Source: JAWWOW01 sp033851265
GTDB lineage: Bacteria > Actinomycetota > Actinomycetes > JAWWOW01
Assembly: GCA_033851265.1 (NCBI GenBank)
Contig: JAWWOW010000003.1
Coordinates: 124,001-188,000 of the forward strand
Reading direction: 5' to 3'
DNA: 64,000 nucleotides
Part shown: positions 1 through 8,503 of the stretch, piece by piece
Numbering within the stretch: position 1 is the first letter of the stretch
How the letters are laid out: the number at the start of each line of letters is the position of its first letter
The notes under the pieces: generated by a model
Told to the model about the DNA's origin: nothing
The model's database searches: none
What the model saw: only the letters and a program-made list of their open reading frames with translations
Position numbers and translations under genes: made by a program

Positions 1-167
1 TCGGTGTCGACAACGTGACGTTCGAGACGGACTACCCGCACACCGACTCGACGTGGCCGGAGACCAAGCAGGTGGCCGAGAAGATGATGGCCGACCTGTC
101 CGATGAGGTCGTCTACAAGATTGTGCGCGGCAACGCGATCCGCATGCTCGAGCTCGACTTGACCTGA
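1..167 (+). CDS. Amidohydrolase family protein, C-terminal fragment
   Basis: Only the last 54 codons are inside the window, ending at TGA 165-167. The fragment contains an N-V-T-F-E-T-D-Y-P-H-T-D-S-T-W-P stretch that closely matches the C-terminus of the complete amidohydrolase at 31016-32233 (Y-E-S-D-Y-P-H-S-D-S-T-W-P). This places it in the amidohydrolase-2 (PF04909) metal-dependent TIM-barrel family; the aspartate in this stretch is a usual metal ligand. It lies 8 nt before the next gene and is probably its operon partner. The substrate is unknown. Confidence 0.85.
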   Translation, partial: GVDNVTFETDYPHTDSTWPETKQVAEKMMADLSDEVVYKIVRGNAIRMLELDLT

Positions 168-175
168 GGGGCCCC

Positions 176-1900
176 ATGCACGACTACCTGATCAAGGGCG
201 GCACCGTCGTCGACGGCACCGGCGCCCCCGCGCGCAAGGCCGACGTCGCAGTCAAGGACGGCCGCATCGTGGCCATCGGCGACATCGACGAGGACGCGAC
301 CACGGTGCTCGACGCCGAGGGGCTTGTCGTCGCGCCCGGCTTCGTCGACCCCCACACGCACTACGACGGCCAGCTGTTCTGGGACCCGACGGCGAGCCCC
401 TCCAACGTGCACGGCGTCACGACCGTGTTCGGCGGCAATTGCGGCTTCACCCTCGCGCCGATCAAGGAGCGCGACGCCGACTACATCCGCCGGATGATGC
501 AGAAAGTCGAAGGCATGCCGCTCGAAGCACTGGAGACCGGCGTGCCCTGGACGTGGGAGACCTTCGGTGAGTACCTCGGGGCGCTCGACGGACGGATCGG
601 TGTCAACGCCGGCTTCCTCGTCGGTCACTGCGCCATCCGCCGTTACGTCATGGGTGAGGACTCGGTCGGTGGTCAGCCGACGGAGGACCAGCTCACCGAG
701 ATGGTCACGGTGTTGAAGGAGTCGCTGGCCGCCGGTGGTCTCGGCTTCTCGACGACGTTGTCGCACACGCACTCCGACGGCAACGGCGACCCGGTGCCGT
801 CACGGCATGCCAAGCGCGATGAGCTGCTCGCCCTGTGCGGAGCGGTCAGCGAACACGAAGGCACCACGCTCGAAGGGATCGTCTCCGGTTGCCTCGACAA
901 GTTCTCTGACGAAGAGGTCGATCTGCTCACCTCGATGAGTGCGGCCGCTAACCGCCCCATCAACTGGAACGTCCTCACCGTCGACAAGTCCGCCGTCAAG
1001 GAGCGCATCCCGCACCAGCTAGAGGCGTCGTCGTACGCCGAGAAGAACGGCGCGCGCATCGTCGCGTTGACCATGCCGGTCGTCGTACCGATGAACATGA
1101 GCCTGCGCACGTTCTGCGCGCTCAACCTCATCCCCGGCTGGGCCGATGTCCTGTCACTGCCGATCCCGGAGCGGATGGAAAAGCTCGCCGACCCGGCCGT
1201 GCGCCAGGACTTGCTCGACAAGGCCAACCAGCCGGGCACCGGTGTGCTCGGGCGGCTCGCCAACTTCAAGCGCTACGTCATCGGCGACACGTTCTCGCCG
1301 CAGAACGCCGGGCTCAAGGGCCGGGTCGTCGGTGAGATCGCCGAGGAGCGCGGCGTTGACCCGTTCACCGCTCTCGCCGACATCGCCATCAAGGACGAGC
1401 TCAAGACCGTGCTGTGGCCGATGCAGGACGACAACGACGCCGAGACGTGGAACCTGCGCCGCGACGTCTGGGAGGACGAGCGCGTGATGCTCGGGGGTTC
1501 CGATGCCGGCGCACACCTCGACCGCATGTGCGGTGCGCCGTACACCACGCGTTTCCTCGGCGACATGATTCGCGGCCGCAAGTTGCTCCCCCTGGAGAGA
1601 GCGGTGTCGATGATTACGGACGTGCCGGCGCGGCTGTTCGGTCTGCGCGAACGCGGCCGTTTGGAGGAGGGCTTCCACGCCGACATCTGCGTGTTCGACC
1701 CTGAACAGATCGGCTCCGAGGACGCGACACTCGTGCCCGACCTTCCCGGTGGCGCGGCCCGGCTCACCGCTGGCTCGCATGGCATCGTGCGCGTGCTCGT
1801 CAACGGTGTCGAGACGGTCATCGACGGCAAGTCGACCGACGCGACGCCCGGCACGATCATCAAGTCGGGCCGCGACACGTACACCGTGAGCACGGCATGA
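176..1900 (+). CDS. N-acyl-D-amino-acid deacylase-like amidohydrolase
   Basis: A 574-aa cytoplasmic metal-dependent hydrolase of the D-aminoacylase/dihydroorotase-like superfamily. An N-terminal beta domain (about 1-50) leads into G-F-V-D-P-H-T-H at about 55-62, with the metal-binding HxH. G-G-N-C-G (cysteine about 89), typical of D-aminoacylases, follows, and G-G-S-D-A-G-A-H near residue 440 carries the late catalytic aspartate. The C-terminus closes the composite beta domain with V-L-V-N-G-V-E. The ATG follows GAGGGG at a good distance. It overlaps the next gene by ATGA. Family members remove N-acyl groups or open cyclic amides. Here the neighbours suggest a catabolic role, but the substrate cannot be read from sequence. 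Confidence 0.85.
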   Translation: MHDYLIKGGTVVDGTGAPARKADVAVKDGRIVAIGDIDEDATTVLDAEGLVVAPGFVDPHTHYDGQLFWDPTASPSNVHGVTTVFGGNCGFTLAPIKERDADYIRRMMQKVEGMPLEALETGVPWTWETFGEYLGALDGRIGVNAGFLVGHCAIRRYVMGEDSVGGQPTEDQLTEMVTVLKESLAAGGLGFSTTLSHTHSDGNGDPVPSRHAKRDELLALCGAVSEHEGTTLEGIVSGCLDKFSDEEVDLLTSMSAAANRPINWNVLTVDKSAVKERIPHQLEASSYAEKNGARIVALTMPVVVPMNMSLRTFCALNLIPGWADVLSLPIPERMEKLADPAVRQDLLDKANQPGTGVLGRLANFKRYVIGDTFSPQNAGLKGRVVGEIAEERGVDPFTALADIAIKDELKTVLWPMQDDNDAETWNLRRDVWEDERVMLGGSDAGAHLDRMCGAPYTTRFLGDMIRGRKLLPLERAVSMITDVPARLFGLRERGRLEEGFHADICVFDPEQIGSEDATLVPDLPGGAARLTAGSHGIVRVLVNGVETVIDGKSTDATPGTIIKSGRDTYTVSTA

Positions 1901-2820
1901 ACACGATCACCGGGGCGAAGGTCCTCGTCACGGGTCCGACCGGGATGGTGGCCAAGCCGGTCGCGCGCGCGTTCGCCAAAGAAAACGAGGTGTATGCCGC
2001 GGCGCGGTTCAGCGATCCAGCGGCCCGCGACGACCTTGAGTCGAGTGGCGTCACGTGTGTCTCTGTCGATCTCGCCAGCGGCGACTTGTCAAACCTGCCA
2101 GACGAGATCGACTACGTGTGCAATTTCGCGGTCATCAAGACCAACAAGTGGGACACCGACATGGACGCACAAGTCGGTGGTCTCTCGCAGCTCATGGAGT
2201 GGGCGTCGACCGCGGGGGCGAAGGCGTTCTTCCACTGCTCGTCCGGTGCTGTCTACAAAGAAGAACCGCACGTTGCGCACGCCGAAGACGCGCCGCTCGG
2301 TGACAACCATGCGGTGTTCGAGTTCCTGCGCACGTACTCGATCTCGAAGATCGGTGCGGAGGCTGCAGCGCGCTACGGCGCGAAGCGGTACAACCTGCCG
2401 ACGACGATCGCCCGGCTCAACGTGCCGTACGGCGATGACGGCGGCTGGCCGGCCATCCACCTCGAGATGCTGATCGGCGGTATGGCGGTCCCGGTGCACA
2501 CCGACGCGCCGACGTCGTACAACATGCTGCATGCCGACGACATCGTTGCGACGGTGCCGAAGCTCCTCGGCATCGCGTCAGTGCCGGCGACGACGCTCAA
2601 CTGGGCCAACGAGGAAGTTGTCTCGATCGAGGACTGGGTCGCCTACCTCGGCGAGCTCACTGGGCTCGAGGCAAAGACCGAGCAGACGGACCAGACGCTC
2701 GCGAGCAACCAGATGGACCTCACCAAGATGCGCGAGTTGATCGGCCCGGCGACGGTGCACTGGAAGGACGGCGTACGACGGCTAGTCGAGGCCCGCCACC
2801 CCGAACTGCTGAAGAGCTAA
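1897..2820 (+). CDS. NAD-dependent epimerase/dehydratase
   Basis: A 307-aa extended short-chain dehydrogenase. The Rossmann turn V-T-G-P-T-G-M-V sits at about residues 11-18, and the catalytic pair appears as Y-S-I-S-K near the middle, preceded by an H-C-S-S-G-A-V-Y strand supplying the serine. Family members oxidise, epimerise or reduce sugar or small alcohol substrates with NAD(P). Start ATG overlaps the preceding amidohydrolase stop (ATGA), so the two are translationally coupled. The stop overlaps that of the convergent gene by 4 nt (CTAA, 2817-2820). The substrate is not determined. Confidence 0.85.
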   Translation: MNTITGAKVLVTGPTGMVAKPVARAFAKENEVYAAARFSDPAARDDLESSGVTCVSVDLASGDLSNLPDEIDYVCNFAVIKTNKWDTDMDAQVGGLSQLMEWASTAGAKAFFHCSSGAVYKEEPHVAHAEDAPLGDNHAVFEFLRTYSISKIGAEAAARYGAKRYNLPTTIARLNVPYGDDGGWPAIHLEMLIGGMAVPVHTDAPTSYNMLHADDIVATVPKLLGIASVPATTLNWANEEVVSIEDWVAYLGELTGLEAKTEQTDQTLASNQMDLTKMRELIGPATVHWKDGVRRLVEARHPELLKS

Positions 2821-4082
2821 GGCAGCACGTAGCGGGCTAAGCCGAAGTCCCCGCCGGCGGTCGTCCCAATCGTGCCTCCGGCCACGAACCCGTCGCCGTG
2901 CACGACCAAGGCGAAGGCGCGCGCGTCACCGGCGAACCCGGTCGTTGCTCGTCCGTTGGTGCCGAATGTCGTGTCCCGGGCACCCGTGCTCGTGTAACGC
3001 ACGAGGCCGAAGTACGACCGTCCAGATGTGACGGAGGAGCCAGCCACGAGCAAGCCCGTTCGGTCCGGCACGACGGCATACGCGTGATCGGCGGCCATGG
3101 CGAAATCGGTCCGTACCAGCCCGCCGGTGCCGAACGTCTTGTCGAGCGAGCGGTCAGCGTTGTACCTGACGACGGCGAAGTCCTGATTGGTCTGGGCCCG
3201 TGAGCTGTAGCCCGCGGCGACCACCTTGCCGCCCTGCAGGGTCAACGACTCGATCACATCGTCGGCACCGAAGTCGTTGGTGACCATGCTCCCCGGCACA
3301 GGAGTGCCGGTGAGGTCGAACTCAACAGTGGCGAAATCGGCGTCCTGGAAGCCGGTGGCGTACCCACCGACAACGAAACGGTCGGTCATCGGTACCACAG
3401 CGCGTGCCTCATCGTAGGGGCCGCCGAAACCGACGGTTACTTTTCCGTCGCCGCTGAACGTGGTGTCCAGAGCCCCTGACGTTGTGTACGCCGCCACTGC
3501 GAACTGACCGGCCATGGTGCCGACCGCGATCAACTTGCCACCGACCAGAGTCAGCGCATTCGCCGTGGAGAAGTCATCGAAGGACGTGACCACCTTGCCG
3601 CCGGTGCCGAAGGTGGTGTCCAGAGTGCCGTTGGTGTTGTAGCGCGCCAACGCGAAGGCCTCCTCCGAACTGCCGGTGCGCGTGCTGCCGGCGACGACGA
3701 TCTTGGTGCCCTGGATGACCACCGCGTTAGCGACGTCGGTGGAGCCGAAGTCAGTGACGACCACACCACCGGACCCGAACGTGGTGTCAAGAGTGCCGTT
3801 GGCGTTGTAGCGCGCGACGGCAAAGTCCTGGCCGAAGTTCGTGCCCTTCACCCCTGCCGCAACGATCTTGGTGCCTTGGACGGCGAGCGCGTTGGCGACG
3901 TCGCCTGCGCTACCCAGGTCGGTACGGACCTTGCCGCCGTTGCCGAAGGCAGGATCGAGGTGCTTGTCCTGCGCGTACGCCGGCCCAGCGATCAAGAACT
4001 GGCAGCTGACCAGTCCGACCACGACGATCAAGCTGGCAAGCAGATTCCGCACGGAGTAGCCGAAACGCGACTGATGACCCAT
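2817..4082 (-). CDS. Secreted delta-60 repeat beta-propeller protein
   Basis: A 421-aa exported protein made almost entirely of delta-60 repeats (TIGR02608). Units of roughly 55-60 residues recur at least six times with the pattern D-F-A-V-A-R-Y-N-x-x-G-T-L-D-T-T-F-G, each followed by a K-I-V-V-A-G-type strand. A hydrophobic signal peptide lies at about residues 12-35 and ends in A-Y-A-Q. I chose ATG 4082 because GGAG lies a few bases upstream and the signal peptide then sits at the N-terminus; a longer reading back to 4232 would add 50 unlikely residues. It diverges from the DUF4190 gene. Role unknown, probably an extracellular structural or binding propeller. Confidence 0.85.
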   Translation of the reverse strand: MGHQSRFGYSVRNLLASLIVVVGLVSCQFLIAGPAYAQDKHLDPAFGNGGKVRTDLGSAGDVANALAVQGTKIVAAGVKGTNFGQDFAVARYNANGTLDTTFGSGGVVVTDFGSTDVANAVVIQGTKIVVAGSTRTGSSEEAFALARYNTNGTLDTTFGTGGKVVTSFDDFSTANALTLVGGKLIAVGTMAGQFAVAAYTTSGALDTTFSGDGKVTVGFGGPYDEARAVVPMTDRFVVGGYATGFQDADFATVEFDLTGTPVPGSMVTNDFGADDVIESLTLQGGKVVAAGYSSRAQTNQDFAVVRYNADRSLDKTFGTGGLVRTDFAMAADHAYAVVPDRTGLLVAGSSVTSGRSYFGLVRYTSTGARDTTFGTNGRATTGFAGDARAFALVVHGDGFVAGGTIGTTAGGDFGLARYVLP

Positions 4083-4156
4083 GGTGGGCAGTGTCTCCTG
4101 CGGAGCGGCCGCCGACAATGCACCTATACATGCTTCGGCGATGATAGGAAGCAGGC

Positions 4157-4852
4157 GTGCAGCCCCCAGAACAGCCGACACCGTGGACACCACCGGAGCA
4201 GGGGTATTGGCAGCCTGGTGGCGCCACACCACCGCCGTACGGCCCCACCCAACCGACTGATGGCTTCTCCGTCGCTGCCTTGGTCCTTGGAATCGTCCCC
4301 ATCACGGTGGGAGTGCTCGGCATTGTCTTCGGCATCCTCGGCATCCGTCGGACAGCCAACGGACAGCGCCGGGGCCGTGGGATGGCGATCGCCGGTGTTG
4401 TTCTCGGCTCGATCTGGGTCGTGCTGATTGGGGTCGGCACTGTTGTCTCTATTACAGACGACTCAACAAGGAAGGACCGAGCCCCCGTTGCTGCACCTCA
4501 CGACGTCGACATCGACACGCTAAAGGTCGGCGAGTGCATCAACGAGACCCCTGAAGAAGAACCGGTCACCGTCCCACTCGTGCCATGTACTCAGCCGCAC
4601 GACGGCGAGGTCTTTGCGATCTACTCGCTGCCCGGCGGCAAGTATCCGGGCGACGCGCTGGTCGACCGCTTCGCCCAAGGCGGCTGCGACAAGCGGTTCG
4701 ATACTTATGCCGGTGCTGCGGCCGATCAGAGCAATTGGGACGTCGGCTTCTTCGGACCAAGCGCAGATTTGTGGGCCGATGGTGACCGGCGCGTGTTCTG
4801 CCTAGCGTCGCATTCCGACATGTCGCCGCTCACGGGAAGCGTTCGCGCGTAG
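4157..4852 (+). CDS. DUF4190 / septum-formation domain membrane protein
   Basis: A 231-aa membrane protein common in actinobacteria. A proline- and glutamine-rich cytoplasmic head (about 1-36) is followed by two transmembrane helices separated by R-R-T-A-N-G-Q-R-R-G-R-G-M, the DUF4190 signature. A C-terminal extracellular septum-formation-like domain (about 110-225) carries paired cysteines (V-G-E-C-I-N, V-P-C-T-Q-P-H-D-G-E-V). Start is GTG 4157, with AGGAAG upstream. Its function in the family is poorly defined; a cell-envelope or division role is inferred from the domain name only. It ends 3 nt before the convergent MBL gene. Confidence 0.85.
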   Translation: MQPPEQPTPWTPPEQGYWQPGGATPPPYGPTQPTDGFSVAALVLGIVPITVGVLGIVFGILGIRRTANGQRRGRGMAIAGVVLGSIWVVLIGVGTVVSITDDSTRKDRAPVAAPHDVDIDTLKVGECINETPEEEPVTVPLVPCTQPHDGEVFAIYSLPGGKYPGDALVDRFAQGGCDKRFDTYAGAAADQSNWDVGFFGPSADLWADGDRRVFCLASHSDMSPLTGSVRA

Positions 4853-4855
4853 TAC

Positions 4856-5716
4856 CTAGACAGTTGCGGGCGGTCCAACCGATATTTCCAGGCCTTCGTG
4901 CGCGACCACTGGCGGGTTCGGTCGGTCGCCCCAGAGCTGGCCGGCATGCGTCAACACGTCGTCGAGATCGCCGTCCGCATGCGACGGGTCGTGGTGGAAG
5001 AGCACCAGCTGCTTGACGTCGGCGAGCAAGGCAAATGACACGACATGCTCGATGCTCGAGTGCCCCCAGCCCACGTGGTCGGGGTACTCCTCGTGGGTGT
5101 ACTGCGCGTCATGCAGCAATACGTCGGCGCCCTCGGCTACCTCGTATCCCGACACCCACGCCTTGTCGGCCTTCTCCAGCTCCATGCCGAGCGCCGGCTC
5201 GTGGTCGGGGATGTAGGCGAAGGTGTGTTCGCCCGCCTCGATCCGATAGCCAACCGTCGGACCCTTGTGCGTCACCGGAGCGGCCCAGACCTTTGCGCCA
5301 CCCATCTCGATGCCGTCCAGCGGCGCATCGTGCGGGATCAAGTTGCACGGCACATCACTGAGGTTGACCGGGAACAACGGGTCGGACATGTATGCACCGA
5401 CCCGGTCGGAGAGCGACCGCACCGGTGATGGCGGTCCCCACAGATGTAGCTCAACGTCTGCGCAATACAACGGTGCGAAGAACGCCAGGCCTTGCAGGTG
5501 ATCCATGTGCAGATGACTCAGCATCACGTGGACGACGCGAACCCCGTCGCCCATGAGCCGAACACCGAGCTCGCGGATGCCGGTGCCAGCATCGAGGATC
5601 GCGATGGCTCCGTCGGGCAGTTGCAGCTCGACGCAGGATGTGTTGCCGCCGTACTTCACGGTCGACGGACCCGGTGACGCGATCGACCCCCGGCAGCCCC
5701 AGACGCGTGCCAGCAC
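4856..5716 (-). CDS. MBL-fold metallo-hydrolase
   Basis: A 286-aa metallo-beta-lactamase-fold hydrolase. The opening W-G-C-R-G-S-I-A-S-P-G-P and Y-G-G-N-T-S-C are typical of the phosphodiesterase-like MBL branch, and S-H-L-H-M-D-H is the HxHxDH metal site (about 87-93). Further ligands are visible in A-P-V-T-H-K-G, L-L-H-D-A-Q-Y and F-H-H-D-P. The likely reaction is cleavage of a cyclic phosphodiester or another metal-dependent hydrolysis in the cytoplasm. It starts with GTG one base after the stop of the PAS gene, so the two form a tight operon and the PAS protein may tune it. Confidence 0.85.
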   Translation of the reverse strand: MLARVWGCRGSIASPGPSTVKYGGNTSCVELQLPDGAIAILDAGTGIRELGVRLMGDGVRVVHVMLSHLHMDHLQGLAFFAPLYCADVELHLWGPPSPVRSLSDRVGAYMSDPLFPVNLSDVPCNLIPHDAPLDGIEMGGAKVWAAPVTHKGPTVGYRIEAGEHTFAYIPDHEPALGMELEKADKAWVSGYEVAEGADVLLHDAQYTHEEYPDHVGWGHSSIEHVVSFALLADVKQLVLFHHDPSHADGDLDDVLTHAGQLWGDRPNPPVVAHEGLEISVGPPATV

Positions 5717-5717
5717 G

Positions 5718-6179
5718 TCAGGCCTTCCCCGCCTGACCGTTGGGCTCGGCCTCCCAGAAGGACACCATCACGCCCACGAAGTCGTCTGGGCCGGAGAACA
5801 ACGGCAACGCAGAAAACTCGACGAGCACCCGCTCACCGCTCGGTGAGGTGACCATGTTGACGCCGTGCGAAGGCCGGCGCTCCTCGAGGGCGACGACAAG
5901 CGGCAACTCATGGCGGTCGTACGGCGTGCCGTCCGGTCGCGTCGGATTGAACTTCGGCGTCCACTGCCCGTGCGTAAGCTCCCCGGTCTGGCCGAACGGC
6001 CCACCGAATGCGATCGCCGCCGCGTCGTTGTAATAGACCAGCGTGTTGTCGGCGTCGACGAGGAAGATCGGCACCGCGATGTTGGCGGCAAACTCTCGCG
6101 CCAGGATCAGCGGGAGCCCCTTGTGTCCGGTTCGTTCCACGATCCGGAGGCTACCTCCATGGTCCGTAGGACTGAACAC
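5718..6179 (-). CDS. PAS-domain protein, stand-alone sensor
   Basis: A 153-aa protein consisting of a single PAS fold (about 27-145). The start of the domain reads I-F-L-V-D-A-D-N-T-L-V-Y-Y-N-D-A-A, and the end has the usual E-F-S-A-L-P-L strand. No output domain follows, so it must act through a partner; the MBL hydrolase begins one base after its stop. The GTG start is only 26 nt from the divergent lipoprotein gene. The ligand is unknown. Confidence 0.8.
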   Translation of the reverse strand: MFSPTDHGGSLRIVERTGHKGLPLILAREFAANIAVPIFLVDADNTLVYYNDAAAIAFGGPFGQTGELTHGQWTPKFNPTRPDGTPYDRHELPLVVALEERRPSHGVNMVTSPSGERVLVEFSALPLFSGPDDFVGVMVSFWEAEPNGQAGKA

Positions 6180-6205
6180 ACATAGGTTTCCGCCCGGGGG
6201 TGAGC

Positions 6206-6910
6206 ATGCGTCGACAGGCCGGGGCAGTTGTCGGAGCGGTCGTCCTCTGTTGTGTGCTGGCGGCGTGCAATCCGTTCGATAGCAACAGCGCCAGTCAGAA
6301 GCCGTCGTCGCTCCAGCGGACGCACGCGGTGTACCCCACCTTTGCGTACCAAGTGAGCGAGCCAGCTTCCTCTGGCGGTGGCCTCCGTACGAAACCGGCG
6401 CCCTTTACGCAAACACGCGGGCCGCTGCTCGTGAGCAAGGACGTCCGCCTCGATCGGTCTGGCCCGATGGGCGACGCCATCCTGGTCCTTCCAACGACGG
6501 TTGTCCCCGGCCCATGCATCGCGTACGCCTGGCTTGTCCTCAGCATCTCCGAGCCGGGGGGCGCCCTCGACCAGATCCATGTTTACGCATCGCGCTATAC
6601 CGACCTCGCATCAGGGCGGCAGCAACGAGGACAGCTCGGAAGCCTGACGCTCATCGACACCCAGCCCCAGGGCGGTTTCGCCGTTCTCCAGCGCACCTGG
6701 CTGAGGATCGATGTCACCGAGCTCTATCGCCGCTGGGCCAACGGCCTTGCATTCAACAATGGCACGTCGGTGGACGCAGGATCGCCGGCTGTCCTGGAAA
6801 TCCGCCGGGACAGTGAAACCGAGGCAACGTGGTCGCAGACGATCGCGGGACTCGACTCAACGCCGGCCACCCGGCCTCGCCTCGATGTCACCGAGAAGGC
6901 GAACTGCTGA
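6206..6910 (+). CDS. Putative lipoprotein with DNRLRE/CBM96-like domain
   Basis: A 234-aa lipoprotein. A lipobox L-A-A-C closes a hydrophobic signal sequence at about residue 20. The mature part resembles DNRLRE-type carbohydrate-binding beta-sandwiches: an initial V-Y-P-T-F-A-Y run, an A-W-L-V-L-S-I strand, and near the end L-R-I-D-V-T-E-L-Y-R-R-W-A-N-G, the pattern seen where such domains describe surface-exposed bundles. I prefer ATG 6206 over GTG 6200 because the GGGGG tract is better spaced. Surface attachment is well supported; the ligand is not. Confidence 0.6.
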   Translation: MRRQAGAVVGAVVLCCVLAACNPFDSNSASQKPSSLQRTHAVYPTFAYQVSEPASSGGGLRTKPAPFTQTRGPLLVSKDVRLDRSGPMGDAILVLPTTVVPGPCIAYAWLVLSISEPGGALDQIHVYASRYTDLASGRQQRGQLGSLTLIDTQPQGGFAVLQRTWLRIDVTELYRRWANGLAFNNGTSVDAGSPAVLEIRRDSETEATWSQTIAGLDSTPATRPRLDVTEKANC

Positions 6911-6927
6911 GCGTTCCGGCTGGGGGC

Positions 6928-7278
6928 CTAGGAAAGCTGCGCGCAGCGGATGCATGTGGTCGCGACCGGTCGCGCTTCTAACCGATCGGCCCCGATGGGC
7001 TCGCCACAACGTTGGCATACGCCGTATGTCCCGTTTCGGAGTTGCTCCAATGCCCGGTCGACATCGTCCAGGTGTTGGCGCGCCTGGTCGAGCAGAGCAG
7101 TGAGCTGCGACCGCTCGAACGCGATGGTCTGACCCTCCGGGTCGTGCTCGTCGTCGGTCGCCGTCGTCTCCGTAGACGCGACAAGGCGGTCGAAGTCACG
7201 CGACAACGCCGCGACCCGCTCCGTGGTGTTGAGCCGATCCGCAGCCAAGCGCTCGTGCAGCGAAGCGTCCTCGTTCAG
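6928..7278 (-). CDS. DksA/TraR-type zinc-finger protein
   Basis: About 116 aa. A helical coiled-coil N-terminal part (E-R-V-A-A-L-S-R-D-F onward) is followed by G-x-C-x-x-C-G-E-P-I and T-C-I-R-C-A, the four-cysteine zinc finger of the DksA/TraR family, which modulates RNA polymerase through its secondary channel. The start is uncertain: no ATG or GTG fits, and a CTG overlapping the thiolase TGA (CTGA at 7276-7278) or an internal TTG is possible. The coupling implies co-transcription with the thiolase. Open frames extending far upstream are the shadow of the thiolase. Confidence 0.75.
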   Translation of the reverse strand: MNEDASLHERLAADRLNTTERVAALSRDFDRLVASTETTATDDEHDPEGQTIAFERSQLTALLDQARQHLDDVDRALEQLRNGTYGVCQRCGEPIGADRLEARPVATTCIRCAQLS

Positions 7279-8432
7279 CCGAGGCGCTCGATGATGGTGA
7301 CGTTGGCCTGGCCGCCGCCCTCGCACATCGTCTGCAGGCCGTAACGCCCGCCGGTGCGCTCGAGCTCGTTCAGCATCGTCGTCATCAACCGCGCTCCGGT
7401 CGCACCGAGTGGGTGACCGAGTGCGATCGCGCCGCCGTTGACGTTGACCTTGGACATATCCGCGCCGGTCTCCTTCTGCCACGCGAGCACGACGGGTGCG
7501 AAGGCCTCGTTGATCTCGATGAGGTCCATGTCGTCGATGGTCAGCCCGGTCTTCTGCAACGCATACTGCGTCGCTGGGATCGGACCGGTCAGCATGAACA
7601 CCGGGTCGGCACCACGCACCGACAGGTGATGCACGCGCGCCCGCGGCTTGAACCCGTGCGTTTTCAGTCCAGCCTCGGAGACGACGAGCATGGCGACTGC
7701 ACCGTCGGAGATCTGTGAGGACACGCCTGCAGTGATGCGGCCGCCCTCGGTCACCGGTTTGAGGCCAGCGAGCTTCTCGAGTGACGTGTCCCGGCGCGGG
7801 CCTTCGTCGTGCTTCACATCGCCGTACGGCGAGATCTCGTTGTCGAAGCGTCCCTCGTCGATCGCTTGTATGGCGCGACGGTGCGACTCGAGCGCGAAGA
7901 CCTCCATGTCCTCGCGGGTGATGTTCCACTTGTCGGCGATCAGCTCGGCGCCCCGGAACTGCGAGATCTCCGCGTCGCCGTACCGCTTCTTCCATCCGAT
8001 GGAGCCGGAGAACGGGTCCTGGTTGTAGCCGACGGCTGACGCGGCGTACATCGCGGCTGCGATCGGGATCGTCGACATGTTCTGTACGCCGCCCGCGACG
8101 ACGACGTCTTGGGTCCCGCTCATGACGCCCTGGGCAGCGAAGTGAATGGCCTGCTGCGACGAGCCGCACTGGCGGTCGATCGTCGTGCCCGGAACCTCCT
8201 CCGGGAGGCCGGCCGCGAGCCACGCGGTGCGCGCGATGTCGCCGGCCTGCGGCCCGATCTGGTCGAGGCAGCCGAAGACGACGTCTTCGACGGCCTTCGG
8301 GTCGATCCCGGTGCGGTCGACGAGCTCGAGCAGGACGTGCGCGCCCAGGTCGGCGGGATGGGCGTCAGCGAGACCGCCCTTCTTCTTCCCGACGGGCGTG
8401 CGGACAGCATCAACGATGTAGGCCTCAGGCAT
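7275..8432 (-). CDS. Acetyl-CoA acetyltransferase (thiolase)
   Basis: A 385-aa thiolase II-type enzyme that makes or cleaves acetoacyl-CoA. The nucleophilic cysteine is in D-R-Q-C-G-S-S (about 89), the histidine is in N-G-G-A-I-A-L-G-H-P-L-G-A-T-G, and the second cysteine is in M-C-E-G-G-G. All three catalytic elements are present, unlike the thiolase-like gene at 12796. ATG 8432 starts the conserved P-E-A-Y-I-V-D-A-V-R-T-P-V-G motif; upstream residues to 8483 are unlikely. It diverges from an alpha/beta hydrolase across a 71-bp region with two TGACG palindromes. Confidence 0.93.
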   Translation of the reverse strand: MPEAYIVDAVRTPVGKKKGGLADAHPADLGAHVLLELVDRTGIDPKAVEDVVFGCLDQIGPQAGDIARTAWLAAGLPEEVPGTTIDRQCGSSQQAIHFAAQGVMSGTQDVVVAGGVQNMSTIPIAAAMYAASAVGYNQDPFSGSIGWKKRYGDAEISQFRGAELIADKWNITREDMEVFALESHRRAIQAIDEGRFDNEISPYGDVKHDEGPRRDTSLEKLAGLKPVTEGGRITAGVSSQISDGAVAMLVVSEAGLKTHGFKPRARVHHLSVRGADPVFMLTGPIPATQYALQKTGLTIDDMDLIEINEAFAPVVLAWQKETGADMSKVNVNGGAIALGHPLGATGARLMTTMLNELERTGGRYGLQTMCEGGGQANVTIIERLG

Positions 8433-8448
8433 GCATCCATTGTATCCC

Positions 8449-8493
8449 TGACGCATCGTCAGGACTGCAGCGATGTGACGCATTACACGTCAC
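8449..8493. promoter_or_regulatory. Two TGACG palindromes in a divergent promoter
   Basis: The 71-bp divergent region between thiolase and hydrolase holds TGACG-cat-CGTCA (8449-8461) and GTGACG-N7-CGTCAC (8475-8493). The arms are perfect and share the same pentamer; the centres are 29 bp apart. Such a pair is typical of a dimeric repressor acting on both promoters. The regulator is not identified. Confidence 0.55.
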
Positions 8494-8503
8494 ACTGGTC
8501 ACC

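Noticed and set aside
673..1893. Several long minus-strand frames opposite the first amidohydrolase
   Set aside because: They are high-GC shadow frames without ribosome-binding sites or recognisable domains.
6928..8223. A 431-codon open frame on the minus strand
   Set aside because: Only the last 116 codons look like protein (DksA type); the rest is arginine-rich and antiparallel or shifted over the well-supported thiolase gene.
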